Under the pieces are notes generated by a model. The model was not told the origin of the DNA. It was given only the letters and a program-made list of their open reading frames with translations, and made no database searches. DNA of 64,000 nucleotides from Wolbachia endosymbiont (group A) of Longitarsus flavicornis (GTDB lineage Bacteria > Pseudomonadota > Alphaproteobacteria > Rickettsiales > Anaplasmataceae): NCBI RefSeq assembly GCF_963931955.1, contig NZ_OZ008337.1, positions 1,116,001-1,180,000 on the forward strand, read 5' to 3'. Each line of letters starts with the position of its first letter. The first letter of the stretch is position 1. This document shows, piece after piece, positions 46,443 to 55,544 of this stretch. A program made the position numbers and the translations under genes.

Positions 46443-49400
46443 TTGAAAATTGTTTTACCTCTAATTAAAGATAAAAATTTTAAAAATCTTCTAATGAACA
46501 ACTCGGAAAAATTGACAAAAGACGCAGAATTATTAAATGATGTCTTTACAGAAATTAGTGAGAAAGTTTCTACGAAATATAGCCATTCACAGCAACTACA
46601 AGATGCTGATTTTGAAAATTTTAAGGATGAAATCGATCAAGAGATCTTTAGTAAACAACGTGAAAGAGTTAATCAAATCGCTACTTTAGATGTAAATAAG
46701 AGTAATTTGCTAAATCATGTACTTGAATCTATGAAATTGAGTAAAGTACTACTATCAATGAATCAACAAGAGATTAATAAAAACTTACAAAAGATGGTGT
46801 GTTATAATACACTAATTGATCTTGGAATACTTGTTAGTGATCATAGGAATTATGTTCAGACAAATAATCTAGGTAATTTATATTCTCTAGCAGATAGAGT
46901 TTGCAGCAGCCAATTATTAAGCATAGCTCATGGTTTGCACAGCTTAAGAGACGAAATTGATATCAATTATAGTAAATTTAGTGATGCAGTAATGAAGAAT
47001 TACTTCAGTGATGATAATATTATGGATTTCAATATTGAAATTGAGGCTTACGACAAGGAAATTATTACCAAAGAAATTATAACTATAGGTCATGATCAAG
47101 TGTTTGATGAGATAGGTAATGCTGATAGGACTGATGTATATGTAGAAGTAAAAGATGATAATGGTAATAATAAAAAATTGGTGATAGGCGATATTACAGA
47201 AATGAGGAATGCAGAAAGATATTTTGTAAATGATTATAGTGATGGTATTGAGATCTTAGTAAAAGTAGGTAGAAATAAGAATCACGTTATAAAAGAAAAA
47301 ATAAAAGGACAAAATATTGAGTATTATTTAAGCATCGATGGCTATGAAGTAAAATTCGATAATATAATTAAAGATTTTACTACAGATGTAGAGGAAGAGG
47401 CAATTCTTGATAAATTACATCAACTATCAAATGATAAGCAGTTATTAGAAAATAAAAAATATATTGAAGATATAGGTGATGTTCAAGATGTTGAAACTGA
47501 TCAAGGTTACAATAATATTGTAGAGGAAATTAAACAGAACTTATTAGCAAAAGGAGTTAGGGAAGATACTTTCGACAGGTTTAAAAGTCATTTTGATGAT
47601 CTTGGTGAAAAAGTTTTTGCAGATTATATTAGTAATGTAGAAGGCAGTTTTAAAGAAAAAGGAATTGCATTTGATCGTAATAAATTTGATTCAGCAAAAA
47701 TAAAAGGAGTAAAAGGTGGAAAGTTTTTCTCCCTTATGGCTATATATGACTTGCTTGATAGTATAGGTGATACAGCAACACTTGGACGGCATGATAATGA
47801 TGCTTTAAAGCAAATATTTGGTATCAATGGTATACTAGATGCTATGGATGATGTTAGAACCAGTTTAAATATTTCTCCTAATAGTAAAGTAGGAAGATTG
47901 ATTAACAAAATACCACAACCTATACGCCAAGCTTTTGTTAAGATTATCGATAATCCTGTAGTTCAAAGTATTACATTTGCGACTATCGCTTATCAATTTG
48001 GATATAGTGTAAATGAAATAGCTCAAGGTAATAATCATCCATTAAATTATTATTGGACAGCTAGTAGTGGTATAAAACTAGCAAGCATGAGTATAAGGCC
48101 TATAAGTGCAGGAGTTAGTTTTACGATAAAAAGTATAAGTGCTACTACTAAGATTTTAAGAGGGTTATCTGCTGCAGGTAAAGTTTTAGGCAGAGCAGCA
48201 GTAGTTACTATGGTTGCTGATGTATTAATAACAATTGGTGTAGAGATTCATGAGAGAATAGAGTATACAAAAGCAATAGCAGAGCAAGTACCTCTACTAC
48301 CTGGTAATGAGCAGGCAGAAGTCTTTTTTGCAAAGGTGATCAAGTTTTTTACAGGGAGAGATGTAGAAAAGGAATATGGGGATATAATTAGAGTAAAAGG
48401 TTATTTAAACCATGTAAAAGAAGTAGCTATTAAATTGTTAGATGATAATTATAATATAGCCGCAATTGTACAATATGTAATCTCTATTGAAGAAAAATAT
48501 AGTGAGATAATTAGAGATGCAGATCGTGTGTGTCCAACTGCTGTCGCATTCGCGGGGTTCTGTGATAATATGTGTAAGTTAGAAAAAAAATACAATAACA
48601 TCTCTTTTAGTAATGTTAACACAGCTTCTAATGCGGAGAAAGATTTATCTTCCCTTGATATCTCTAAAACACTACCTATGAGATCTTATACTTTGGTTAT
48701 GAATGAAGGTTGGGAAAGGTCTATCTGTTATATAAAGAATAGTCCTCAATGCTATCAAGGGATCGAAGAAAAGAAAGTTTATGTTGTTAATACGGATGCA
48801 AAGCATATTCCTCATCTGACCAAGTATGAATATGAAAACCTTGGCTTAAGAATTGTAAAGGTACCGTTAAAATACTCAGGACCAAAATCGCAATGCGGTA
48901 AAGTAATTAATGAAGAGAATAAATATGGTGATATTCACCGCCCGTGTAATACTGGGAAAATCCATAAGAGGTGTCAAGAAAGCTTTACTCTTTCAGGAGA
49001 ACCTTTTATTTTTACTAATCCAAAAAGGAAAGATCCTGGTAATACAAAAAAGCAAACATTTCCTAGAGGATCAGTATTATATATTTCAGGACCGAAAACG
49101 TTGACAGCAGCAAATTATCCAGCAGTAATGCATATCCCAGAAGGTAGTTATATACGTTATGTTGGCTCAAAAAATAATGAAACTATTTTTATTATTAATG
49201 ACCATACGTCTGGTACTCTTGAAGGTGGAGCAGGAAAAGAAAATACTCTAGTAATGAATGTTAAAGCTAATAATATCGCTGCAAATTTGCATAGTGGAAC
49301 TATACGTTATGGTAATAGTAATAACATAAGATTGGTTAACACATATAACTATGTATCTAACTCTGACAACAAGCAAAATATTACTACTCACTGTGAAACG

Positions 49401-52400
49401 AGATTAATTAATGTAAAAAACGCGGAAGTTTGGCAGAATTCATCTAACTGCACAGATAAAGATTATGAAGTTAGAGTAGTCAACAAAGAAAACGTGCATC
49501 ACAGGGGATTAAAGCAAACAATATTTATCGTTAATGAAGACAGTGATAATGCTAGGATAATAAGTGATTTAGGCAGTACAGAAAAAATAAAAGGAAATAT
49601 TGATGTAATAAGGGTTCAAGTTAATAATATCACACAGTGGGGAGTAAGTAAAGATACAGAAAAAGACAGCTATAGCTTAGATCTTTTAGCTAATGATACA
49701 CAAAGTATTGCTTCAAGTACTACAATCGATGATTTTAAAAATCTAGTAATTCAAGTAAATTGCCAGGGGATAACAGAGTCTGTTACAATACAAGATAAGT
49801 CTTTGTCTGATACAATAGAAGATATTAGGTATCAAAAGTTGAGAAATTCAGGAAGTGATACTGACAGAGAAATCATACAAAATAGTGAAAAAAAGTTAAA
49901 AGCATTTATACAAGCAAGTATTCTAGATCAAGAATTGCCTAGTACTTATCAAGTTGTAAAAGATATTGCCAATAACAATAATTTTAACATACCAATATTT
50001 CAAATAGAAGTCACTAAAAATCATATGGGAATACCTAGTGAAAAAGTGATAATTGCTGGCATGTACTCAGATCAGGTAATTGTTGATTTTAGCTATAATA
50101 ATTCTGACGTTACAAGTAGTTATCAGAAATACCGTAATAATGGAGGAAGCTATGATTATGATCACTATATGACACTATGTAATTACTATCAAGATGTTAC
50201 AGTAGAAGGGGGAGAAGGACAACATCAGTATATTATCAAACTACCAGATACATTAAATAGCGAAGTTTCATCGTCGCCGATAAGGATCAATCTAAAAATA
50301 AAAAACAAAGCAGCACCTTATCAAAGTATGTCTTACAATATTATTGACTTTGCTGAGTTGAATGTAACAGATGTTGATAGTATAAGCATACAGAAAGGTA
50401 AAAGGAGTTATACAAATGAATGTTATAACCAATCGATCTCTGACCTTACAGAGGATAGCTTAGAGATAAAAGATATTACAGTACTTGGTAGTGAAGGTAC
50501 TAGATGGTCTTTATCCGTTGGTTTAGTTGATTATTTTCAAAGTCCAGAGCATCAGCAAATTGTATTACAAATGAACAATAAGCTTTATAAAATTGACAGT
50601 ACAAATTTAAAGCTTGAGCATGTAGAGATGGATCCTAACTCTTTCAGATACTATCAGCCAGATGAACAAGGATTACAGATTTATCATAATCAACCTATTG
50701 ACAAGAATGAGGTTGGGTTGGTTGATTTTAGAGATAAGTCTATATTGGGTTTTGATATGGAGATTGCTGATGATAGTTTAGTGCTATCATATGGAAATAG
50801 TACCATTGCAAAAGTGGAGAATTGGAGTAATTATCAACCAGCAAGAGAAATGATGTTCGCTTTTAATGATACAATGGTTTCTAACTCAAAATGTATAGCT
50901 TCTGCTTGTAATTCAGAAGATGTTGTAGTGGAATTTACCAAAGAAAAAGAAACTTTATTAGGGGAGTTATTGAATGCTGTGGCACAAGGTAATCTTGATA
51001 AAGTTAAAGATTTTATTAAGAAGGGTACAAACGCTAAGGGTAAGTACAATAATGGCTGGACTCTTATGCATTATGCTGCTTATGAGGGTAAGCTAAATAT
51101 AGTAATATATCTCGTAGATAAATGGGCTATTTTAGAGATAAAATACAATGATGGTAGAACTTTTTCATGCAACACATCTTTAGATAGTGCCTCAGATCTT
51201 GTGAATAGTTACTTCGATACAATGAAATGTCTCGTAGGCAAAGAAAATAGTTTAGAGATTAAAGATAATAATGGTAGAACTCCTCTGCATTATGCTGCTT
51301 ACAATGGTAAGCTGGATATAGTAAAGTATTTTATAGATGAAGAGAAAATTGACGTTAGCATTAAGGACAATGGTGATTGGACGCCACTACACTGGGCTTC
51401 CTGGAATGGTCAATTAAATGTAGCAAAGTATCTTATAGGTAAAGGAGCTAATCTTGTTAATATAAAAGACAAAGATGGAAAAACACCTCTAGATATTGCT
51501 GATCAAAAAGGTTACACAGATATAGTAGAAATTTTAAAGCAAGCGCAATCAGGCCTATATAAAAAATATAATGAGTTGTTGATTGCTGTACTGGAAAATA
51601 ATCTTAGTAAAGTCGAAGATCTTGTAAGTCAAGGTACTAGCTTAGAAACTAAAGATAGTTATGGCTGGACGTTATTACATTTTGCTTCTATTCATAATTA
51701 CTCAGATATGGTAGAATACCTTATAAATAAAGGTGTTGATATTAACGCTAAAGACCAGTATGGTAAAACTCCTCTACACCTTACTTCATGGCTCAATCGC
51801 TTAGATGCAATGAAGTGCCTTATAAGCAATGATGCTAATATTAATGCTAAAGATAACAATGGTAAAACACCTCTAGATGATTCTGGTTTTAATTCAGATG
51901 CAAAAAGAGTTTTAATGCAGGCATACTTAGATAAAGCATTATTAATCACTGTAGAAGATAGTGATCGTGAAAAAATTAAAGACCTTGTTGCTAAAGATGT
52001 TAGCGGAGGCGAATTTAAGCATGGTGCGTATTATTGTGCTTGGAGTGGTCACTTGGATATGGTAAAGCTTCTTGTTGAGCGAGATGTTGATGTTAATGGT
52101 ACTGATAAATACGGTTGTACATTACTGCATTGGGCTGCATTGGGGGGATTTTTAGAAATTGTAAGTTTTTTAATAGAGGCAGGTGCTAATATTAACGCTG
52201 AGGATATCTTTGGCAGAAAGCCCATGGATGTTGCTATTATAAGCAATCATAAGGATATTATAGAATATCTTAAAGGATATAGTGATAGTATGAAACGTTT
52301 AGAAGAAAAACTCAGTAGAGACATAGAAAAACCTGCACAACGCAGACGTCGTCATCACCATGGAGATCATAGTCGTCATCAGAATCACTTATCACGTAAA

Positions 52401-53378
52401 CCTCTTGCTATAGATTTAGGTAATCAACCTGAGATAGCAGCAAGTAGTGGCACAAGACCATCTTCATGGATAAATGGTTTGTTTGGGTGGGTAAAAAGTT
52501 CTGTAGGTGGTTTATTTTATTCTAGAGCTGCTTTATCTGAGGAAGCATCAAATACTGCAAGTTCAATACCACAAGTTGATGAGCAATTTGCCAAAGCTTC
52601 GGTAAGTAATAGTAGTTCAATAAGTACCACACTACCATCTGATGGTACAGATAAAAAACAAGAAAATGGAGGTTTCTTTCGAGACAACATTGATTATGTA
52701 AATGCAAATATAAAACAAATGCGTGAAAGGCAAACACCTGTTAAATTTAAACCTAGTGGCGGAAATACAATACTAGAAATGGGAGATCACTATCTATCAC
52801 AGGTTGATTTTAATGGTACAATAATGTTACTTGATTTATTAATTAGAAAAGTTACAGGTCAGAAGTATATTTCTACAGTAGATCAGTCTATATCCCCACT
52901 AGAAGCACAGGGCTATGCATTAAATATTACAGAGGGATTTGAGAAAGTAGTAGAGCAAGCTGGATTAAAAAGTGGTGTATCAATGCATCGATTAAATATT
53001 GATTTTGTGGAAATACAGAAAGAAGTTACAGGAAAAATCATGAGTGGTAAATTTGATGAGATTTCGGGAGTTTTAAACTCATACCTAGAAGAAGCATGTC
53101 CTGGTAGAGAAGCAGGATGCCCTGGTAAGTTAAGTCCGAAAAAGTTTGACAAGTTTATAGCTCAATTTAATAAGGGTCTGCTAAATCAATCAATAGAGCA
53201 GATATTACACAACAGAGATGGTAGATTAGAAGTTGATGGTACAAAAAAACAGCAGATGAGTTTAGAGCCTCAAAGTTATTTAAGTAATGCTTCAGTTCAC
53301 AGCCATTCAAAGGACAAAGTATCAACTTGTCTTTCTGATGTAGGAGTAACCAAGCTTGGAAATACTTTGAGTAAGTAG
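46443..53378 (+). CDS. Giant toxin-like protein: pore-forming-like region, ankyrin repeats, latrotoxin CTD (2311 aa)
   Basis: The start is a TTG at 46443 with no clear ribosome site. The frame is open back to 46389 inside the IS end, so the true 5' part is probably missing or upstream of the IS110. Residues about 1-420 are helical and charged. About 420-620 resemble the TcdA/TcdB pore-forming domain of WO toxins (MAIYDLLDSIGDTATLGRHD; hydrophobic helix around VVTMVADVLITIGVEI). About 700-1500 are beta-rich, with repeated VVNxDxxH-like units. About 1507-1950 are ankyrin repeats. R-R-R-R (1967-1970) with a His-rich stretch follows, then the latrotoxin C-terminal domain at about 2120-2266. The ankyrin-CTD part is paralogous to the gene at 3-5124. 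A host-directed effector or CifB continuation is inferred. Confidence 0.85.
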   Translation: MKIVLPLIKDKNFKNLLMNNSEKLTKDAELLNDVFTEISEKVSTKYSHSQQLQDADFENFKDEIDQEIFSKQRERVNQIATLDVNKSNLLNHVLESMKLSKVLLSMNQQEINKNLQKMVCYNTLIDLGILVSDHRNYVQTNNLGNLYSLADRVCSSQLLSIAHGLHSLRDEIDINYSKFSDAVMKNYFSDDNIMDFNIEIEAYDKEIITKEIITIGHDQVFDEIGNADRTDVYVEVKDDNGNNKKLVIGDITEMRNAERYFVNDYSDGIEILVKVGRNKNHVIKEKIKGQNIEYYLSIDGYEVKFDNIIKDFTTDVEEEAILDKLHQLSNDKQLLENKKYIEDIGDVQDVETDQGYNNIVEEIKQNLLAKGVREDTFDRFKSHFDDLGEKVFADYISNVEGSFKEKGIAFDRNKFDSAKIKGVKGGKFFSLMAIYDLLDSIGDTATLGRHDNDALKQIFGINGILDAMDDVRTSLNISPNSKVGRLINKIPQPIRQAFVKIIDNPVVQSITFATIAYQFGYSVNEIAQGNNHPLNYYWTASSGIKLASMSIRPISAGVSFTIKSISATTKILRGLSAAGKVLGRAAVVTMVADVLITIGVEIHERIEYTKAIAEQVPLLPGNEQAEVFFAKVIKFFTGRDVEKEYGDIIRVKGYLNHVKEVAIKLLDDNYNIAAIVQYVISIEEKYSEIIRDADRVCPTAVAFAGFCDNMCKLEKKYNNISFSNVNTASNAEKDLSSLDISKTLPMRSYTLVMNEGWERSICYIKNSPQCYQGIEEKKVYVVNTDAKHIPHLTKYEYENLGLRIVKVPLKYSGPKSQCGKVINEENKYGDIHRPCNTGKIHKRCQESFTLSGEPFIFTNPKRKDPGNTKKQTFPRGSVLYISGPKTLTAANYPAVMHIPEGSYIRYVGSKNNETIFIINDHTSGTLEGGAGKENTLVMNVKANNIAANLHSGTIRYGNSNNIRLVNTYNYVSNSDNKQNITTHCETRLINVKNAEVWQNSSNCTDKDYEVRVVNKENVHHRGLKQTIFIVNEDSDNARIISDLGSTEKIKGNIDVIRVQVNNITQWGVSKDTEKDSYSLDLLANDTQSIASSTTIDDFKNLVIQVNCQGITESVTIQDKSLSDTIEDIRYQKLRNSGSDTDREIIQNSEKKLKAFIQASILDQELPSTYQVVKDIANNNNFNIPIFQIEVTKNHMGIPSEKVIIAGMYSDQVIVDFSYNNSDVTSSYQKYRNNGGSYDYDHYMTLCNYYQDVTVEGGEGQHQYIIKLPDTLNSEVSSSPIRINLKIKNKAAPYQSMSYNIIDFAELNVTDVDSISIQKGKRSYTNECYNQSISDLTEDSLEIKDITVLGSEGTRWSLSVGLVDYFQSPEHQQIVLQMNNKLYKIDSTNLKLEHVEMDPNSFRYYQPDEQGLQIYHNQPIDKNEVGLVDFRDKSILGFDMEIADDSLVLSYGNSTIAKVENWSNYQPAREMMFAFNDTMVSNSKCIASACNSEDVVVEFTKEKETLLGELLNAVAQGNLDKVKDFIKKGTNAKGKYNNGWTLMHYAAYEGKLNIVIYLVDKWAILEIKYNDGRTFSCNTSLDSASDLVNSYFDTMKCLVGKENSLEIKDNNGRTPLHYAAYNGKLDIVKYFIDEEKIDVSIKDNGDWTPLHWASWNGQLNVAKYLIGKGANLVNIKDKDGKTPLDIADQKGYTDIVEILKQAQSGLYKKYNELLIAVLENNLSKVEDLVSQGTSLETKDSYGWTLLHFASIHNYSDMVEYLINKGVDINAKDQYGKTPLHLTSWLNRLDAMKCLISNDANINAKDNNGKTPLDDSGFNSDAKRVLMQAYLDKALLITVEDSDREKIKDLVAKDVSGGEFKHGAYYCAWSGHLDMVKLLVERDVDVNGTDKYGCTLLHWAALGGFLEIVSFLIEAGANINAEDIFGRKPMDVAIISNHKDIIEYLKGYSDSMKRLEEKLSRDIEKPAQRRRRHHHGDHSRHQNHLSRKPLAIDLGNQPEIAASSGTRPSSWINGLFGWVKSSVGGLFYSRAALSEEASNTASSIPQVDEQFAKASVSNSSSISTTLPSDGTDKKQENGGFFRDNIDYVNANIKQMRERQTPVKFKPSGGNTILEMGDHYLSQVDFNGTIMLLDLLIRKVTGQKYISTVDQSISPLEAQGYALNITEGFEKVVEQAGLKSGVSMHRLNIDFVEIQKEVTGKIMSGKFDEISGVLNSYLEEACPGREAGCPGKLSPKKFDKFIAQFNKGLLNQSIEQILHNRDGRLEVDGTKKQQMSLEPQSYLSNASVHSHSKDKVSTCLSDVGVTKLGNTLSK

Positions 53379-53400
53379 ATGAGAATATGGAAGGTATAAT

Positions 53401-53514
53401 ATGCCAAGTAGTGGAAAATTTAAAGTGAGGGTAGCCAAAATAATTAGGGAAACAACCAGTAGCAAGTTTGATAGTCTTAATACTAAAATGGATGAAGTAG
53501 ACATTAAATGCTAA
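53401..53514 (+). CDS. Conserved small peptide (37 aa) after the latrotoxin-CTD gene
   Basis: ATG to TAA, 37 residues: MPSSGKFKVRVAKIIRETT then SSKFDSLNTKMDEVD. Preceded by GGAAGG nine bases before the ATG and 22 bases after the giant ORF. The start is conserved in block A (5153), where the frame is broken. It could be a real small protein or the remaining start of a longer gene. No function assigned. Confidence 0.45.
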   Translation: MPSSGKFKVRVAKIIRETTSSKFDSLNTKMDEVDIKC

Positions 53515-53581
53515 GTGGTTAATGTGTTTTCCATATTGAACTTACAGCACGTAGCTTTGATACAGAAATTTGGATAACGTT

Positions 53582-53650
53582 ATGATAGTAATTTATATAA
53601 TTCTATGTGTAATCTTTATAGCTGTTTTAGACAGTTCACTAGATTCTTAA
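53582..53650 (+). CDS. Tiny hydrophobic peptide (22 aa), block B
   Basis: MIVIYIILCVIFIAVLD then SSLDS. Same length, start and stop as 5338-5406, with four base differences of which three are synonymous. A single membrane-spanning segment is predicted by eye. The surrounding non-coding bases are also conserved, so coding selection is suggested, not proven. Confidence 0.4.
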   Translation: MIVIYIILCVIFIAVLDSSLDS

Positions 53651-53712
53651 TTAGGGGATATGTCTAACTTAGAAAAGGTTTTCATAAATGTTAAAGTGAA
53701 TAAGTAGGAGTA

Positions 53713-54606
53713 TTATGTTTTTTCTTTGAGTTGTGAAATTTCAGAATGAGAGAGACCGGTAATTTGAGCTATAACATCTATAGAGATACCGGCCTTGAGT
53801 GAGTTTTTTGCAACTTCAATTTTACCTTTTTGATGGCCGATTTGGATGCCTCTTTCTTCTCCAACCCTAAGGCCCTCATCAAATTTTTGAGCGAAAGCAG
53901 CAATCTCATCCATTATACGTTTTTTCATTTGTTCATATGCTAGTAACTCTTCTTCTGACCAATTAAACTTATTCATCTCTTCATAAGCTCGTTTTATTAT
54001 TACGTCACTACCAACTATTTTATCTAGGTCCTCTTCGTTTGTTTCTGCTGCATATCGAAAAAAGTAACACCATTTTTCTACTATATTTTCTAGTTGGTCT
54101 TCTTTTGTCTTTGTAAATTTAGGTAGTTCTATGAATACGAAGTAAAAATCCTTTAAGTCATGTTCAAAGCTATTTTGATCTAAAATGACATGATTAGATT
54201 TGTACTCAGCCTTATCTGGAAAAATAATACAATCAGCAACAGCAATAAAGATAATTTCTTTGAGGTTATGATACTCATCACCTTGATCAGCTTGACTTGA
54301 GTAGGCTTTGGCAGCATAATATTGAGCACGCTTTTCGAAGCCCTTGGTCTTAGTGAACTGCATTTCTATAATATATCTTGAACCTTGAGAGTCTTTACAA
54401 AGAACATCGACAATACTCTGCTTTTTAGCGGCAATTTCAGGGTCTAAAATGGTAGCTAGGAATTCAACATCGTGAATAGCAGCCAAGCCAGTAAAGCCTA
54501 AAATATCGTTTAAGAAATGAATTAGGATATCTTTATTCTTCTCGGTGCCAAATATTCTTTTAAAGGCATAATCATTGCGAGCATCAAGAAACTTCGAAAG
54601 AGCCAT
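53713..54606 (-). CDS. Rpn family PD-(D/E)XK nuclease / putative transposase-like protein, block B
   Basis: A 297-aa paralogue of the 5470-6423 gene. LDARNDYAFKRIFG start, IVDVLCKDS and IIEMQ core, KRAQYYAAKAY, and the same C-terminal KAGISIDVIAQITGLS tail. The EGRQ repeat region is absent; a plain EGLRVGEERGIQIGHQKGK helix stands in its place. Most differences from copy A lie in the middle of the protein, so both copies appear to be maintained as full-length ORFs. Confidence 0.9.
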   Translation of the reverse strand: MALSKFLDARNDYAFKRIFGTEKNKDILIHFLNDILGFTGLAAIHDVEFLATILDPEIAAKKQSIVDVLCKDSQGSRYIIEMQFTKTKGFEKRAQYYAAKAYSSQADQGDEYHNLKEIIFIAVADCIIFPDKAEYKSNHVILDQNSFEHDLKDFYFVFIELPKFTKTKEDQLENIVEKWCYFFRYAAETNEEDLDKIVGSDVIIKRAYEEMNKFNWSEEELLAYEQMKKRIMDEIAAFAQKFDEGLRVGEERGIQIGHQKGKIEVAKNSLKAGISIDVIAQITGLSHSEISQLKEKT

Positions 54607-54842
54607 GAGAAAGTAAGATAAAAAGCATTAATTATTATACACAATTGTGAGGAAATGTTCAATCTTTTTATTGTTTTAAATGTGTTGATGAAAAAACGTC
54701 TGTCAGAGATCATCTGAGAATTGCATTTAAGGCTTTAGATGTAGAATTTGGATCATCTTTTTATAATTGCCTTATAAAATACCTTAAAAACCCCAGCAAA
54801 TGAATTGATAAGCTATGAAGAGCTTAAAAATATTTATTTTCA

Positions 54843-54938
54843 GTGTGAGAGATTAACCTCCTAATAAAAATACGAGCCCAAAAGCTCAATTACGATTTAC
54901 CTAATATCGAGAGGACAGGTTTGTCAATCTCTCACACC
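54843..54938. ncRNA. Conserved inverted-repeat-bounded element (candidate structured RNA), copy B
   Basis: GTGTGAGAGATT pairs perfectly with AATCTCTCACAC at the right end, around the same internal hairpins as copy A (GAGC-CCAAAA-GCTC is one base pair longer here). The position, upstream of rnhA, is the same. Bases in the closing stem changed between copies (A/C mismatch in A is A/T here; AACCT versus AAACCT), but the stem remains. Same caveats as copy A. Confidence 0.35.
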
Positions 54939-55015
54939 TTACATTTTAAAATATTCAAAAAATAATATCAACATATTTCGGTAGCAAATTTACGTTGAAT
55001 CTATATCCTGTAAGT

Positions 55016-55544
55016 ATGGGCGAAAAAAAGAAGGTTACAATATATACAGATGGAGCATGTTCTGGAAATCCGGGGCCTGGTGGATGGGCAGCTGTGATGA
55101 TGTATGAAAATAAAAGTGAAAAAACGTATCTCTGGAGGTGAAGAAAACACAACGAACAACAAGATGGAGTTAAAGGCTGTGATTAACGGGCTAAAGATGT
55201 TGAAAGTTTCTTGCAAAGTTGTTTTACACACTGATAGTCAGTATATTAAACAAGGTATAACAGAGTGGATCAATAAGTGGAGAACAAATGGTTGGAAGAC
55301 AGCCAATAAAAAATCAGTAAAAAACGTTGAGTTATGGAAGGAATTGGATGAAATTGTCTTGCAGCATGATATTAACTGGAAGTGGGTTAAGGCTCACAGT
55401 GGTAATACCTATAATGAAGAGGCAGATAGACTTGCTAGAAAGGAATCTAAAAAGCTAAAATATAGAGATTGTGAGATCAAGAAATCACAAAAAAATAGAG
55501 GGAGCTCTAAGTTTCATAGATTGGAGGGAGTGTTATGGCAATAA
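55016..55544 (+). pseudogene. rnhA: rnhA copy B, frameshifted
   Basis: ATG 55016 begins [20 protein letters not shown], as in copy A. After ENKS, 8 bases (TCTTTATC in copy A) are missing, shifting the frame. The rest (from 55104: [41 protein letters not shown]) is open to 55544 in the other frame. The product would lack either the first catalytic Asp or the other three. The 10-base overlap with mutL is retained. Confidence 0.88.
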
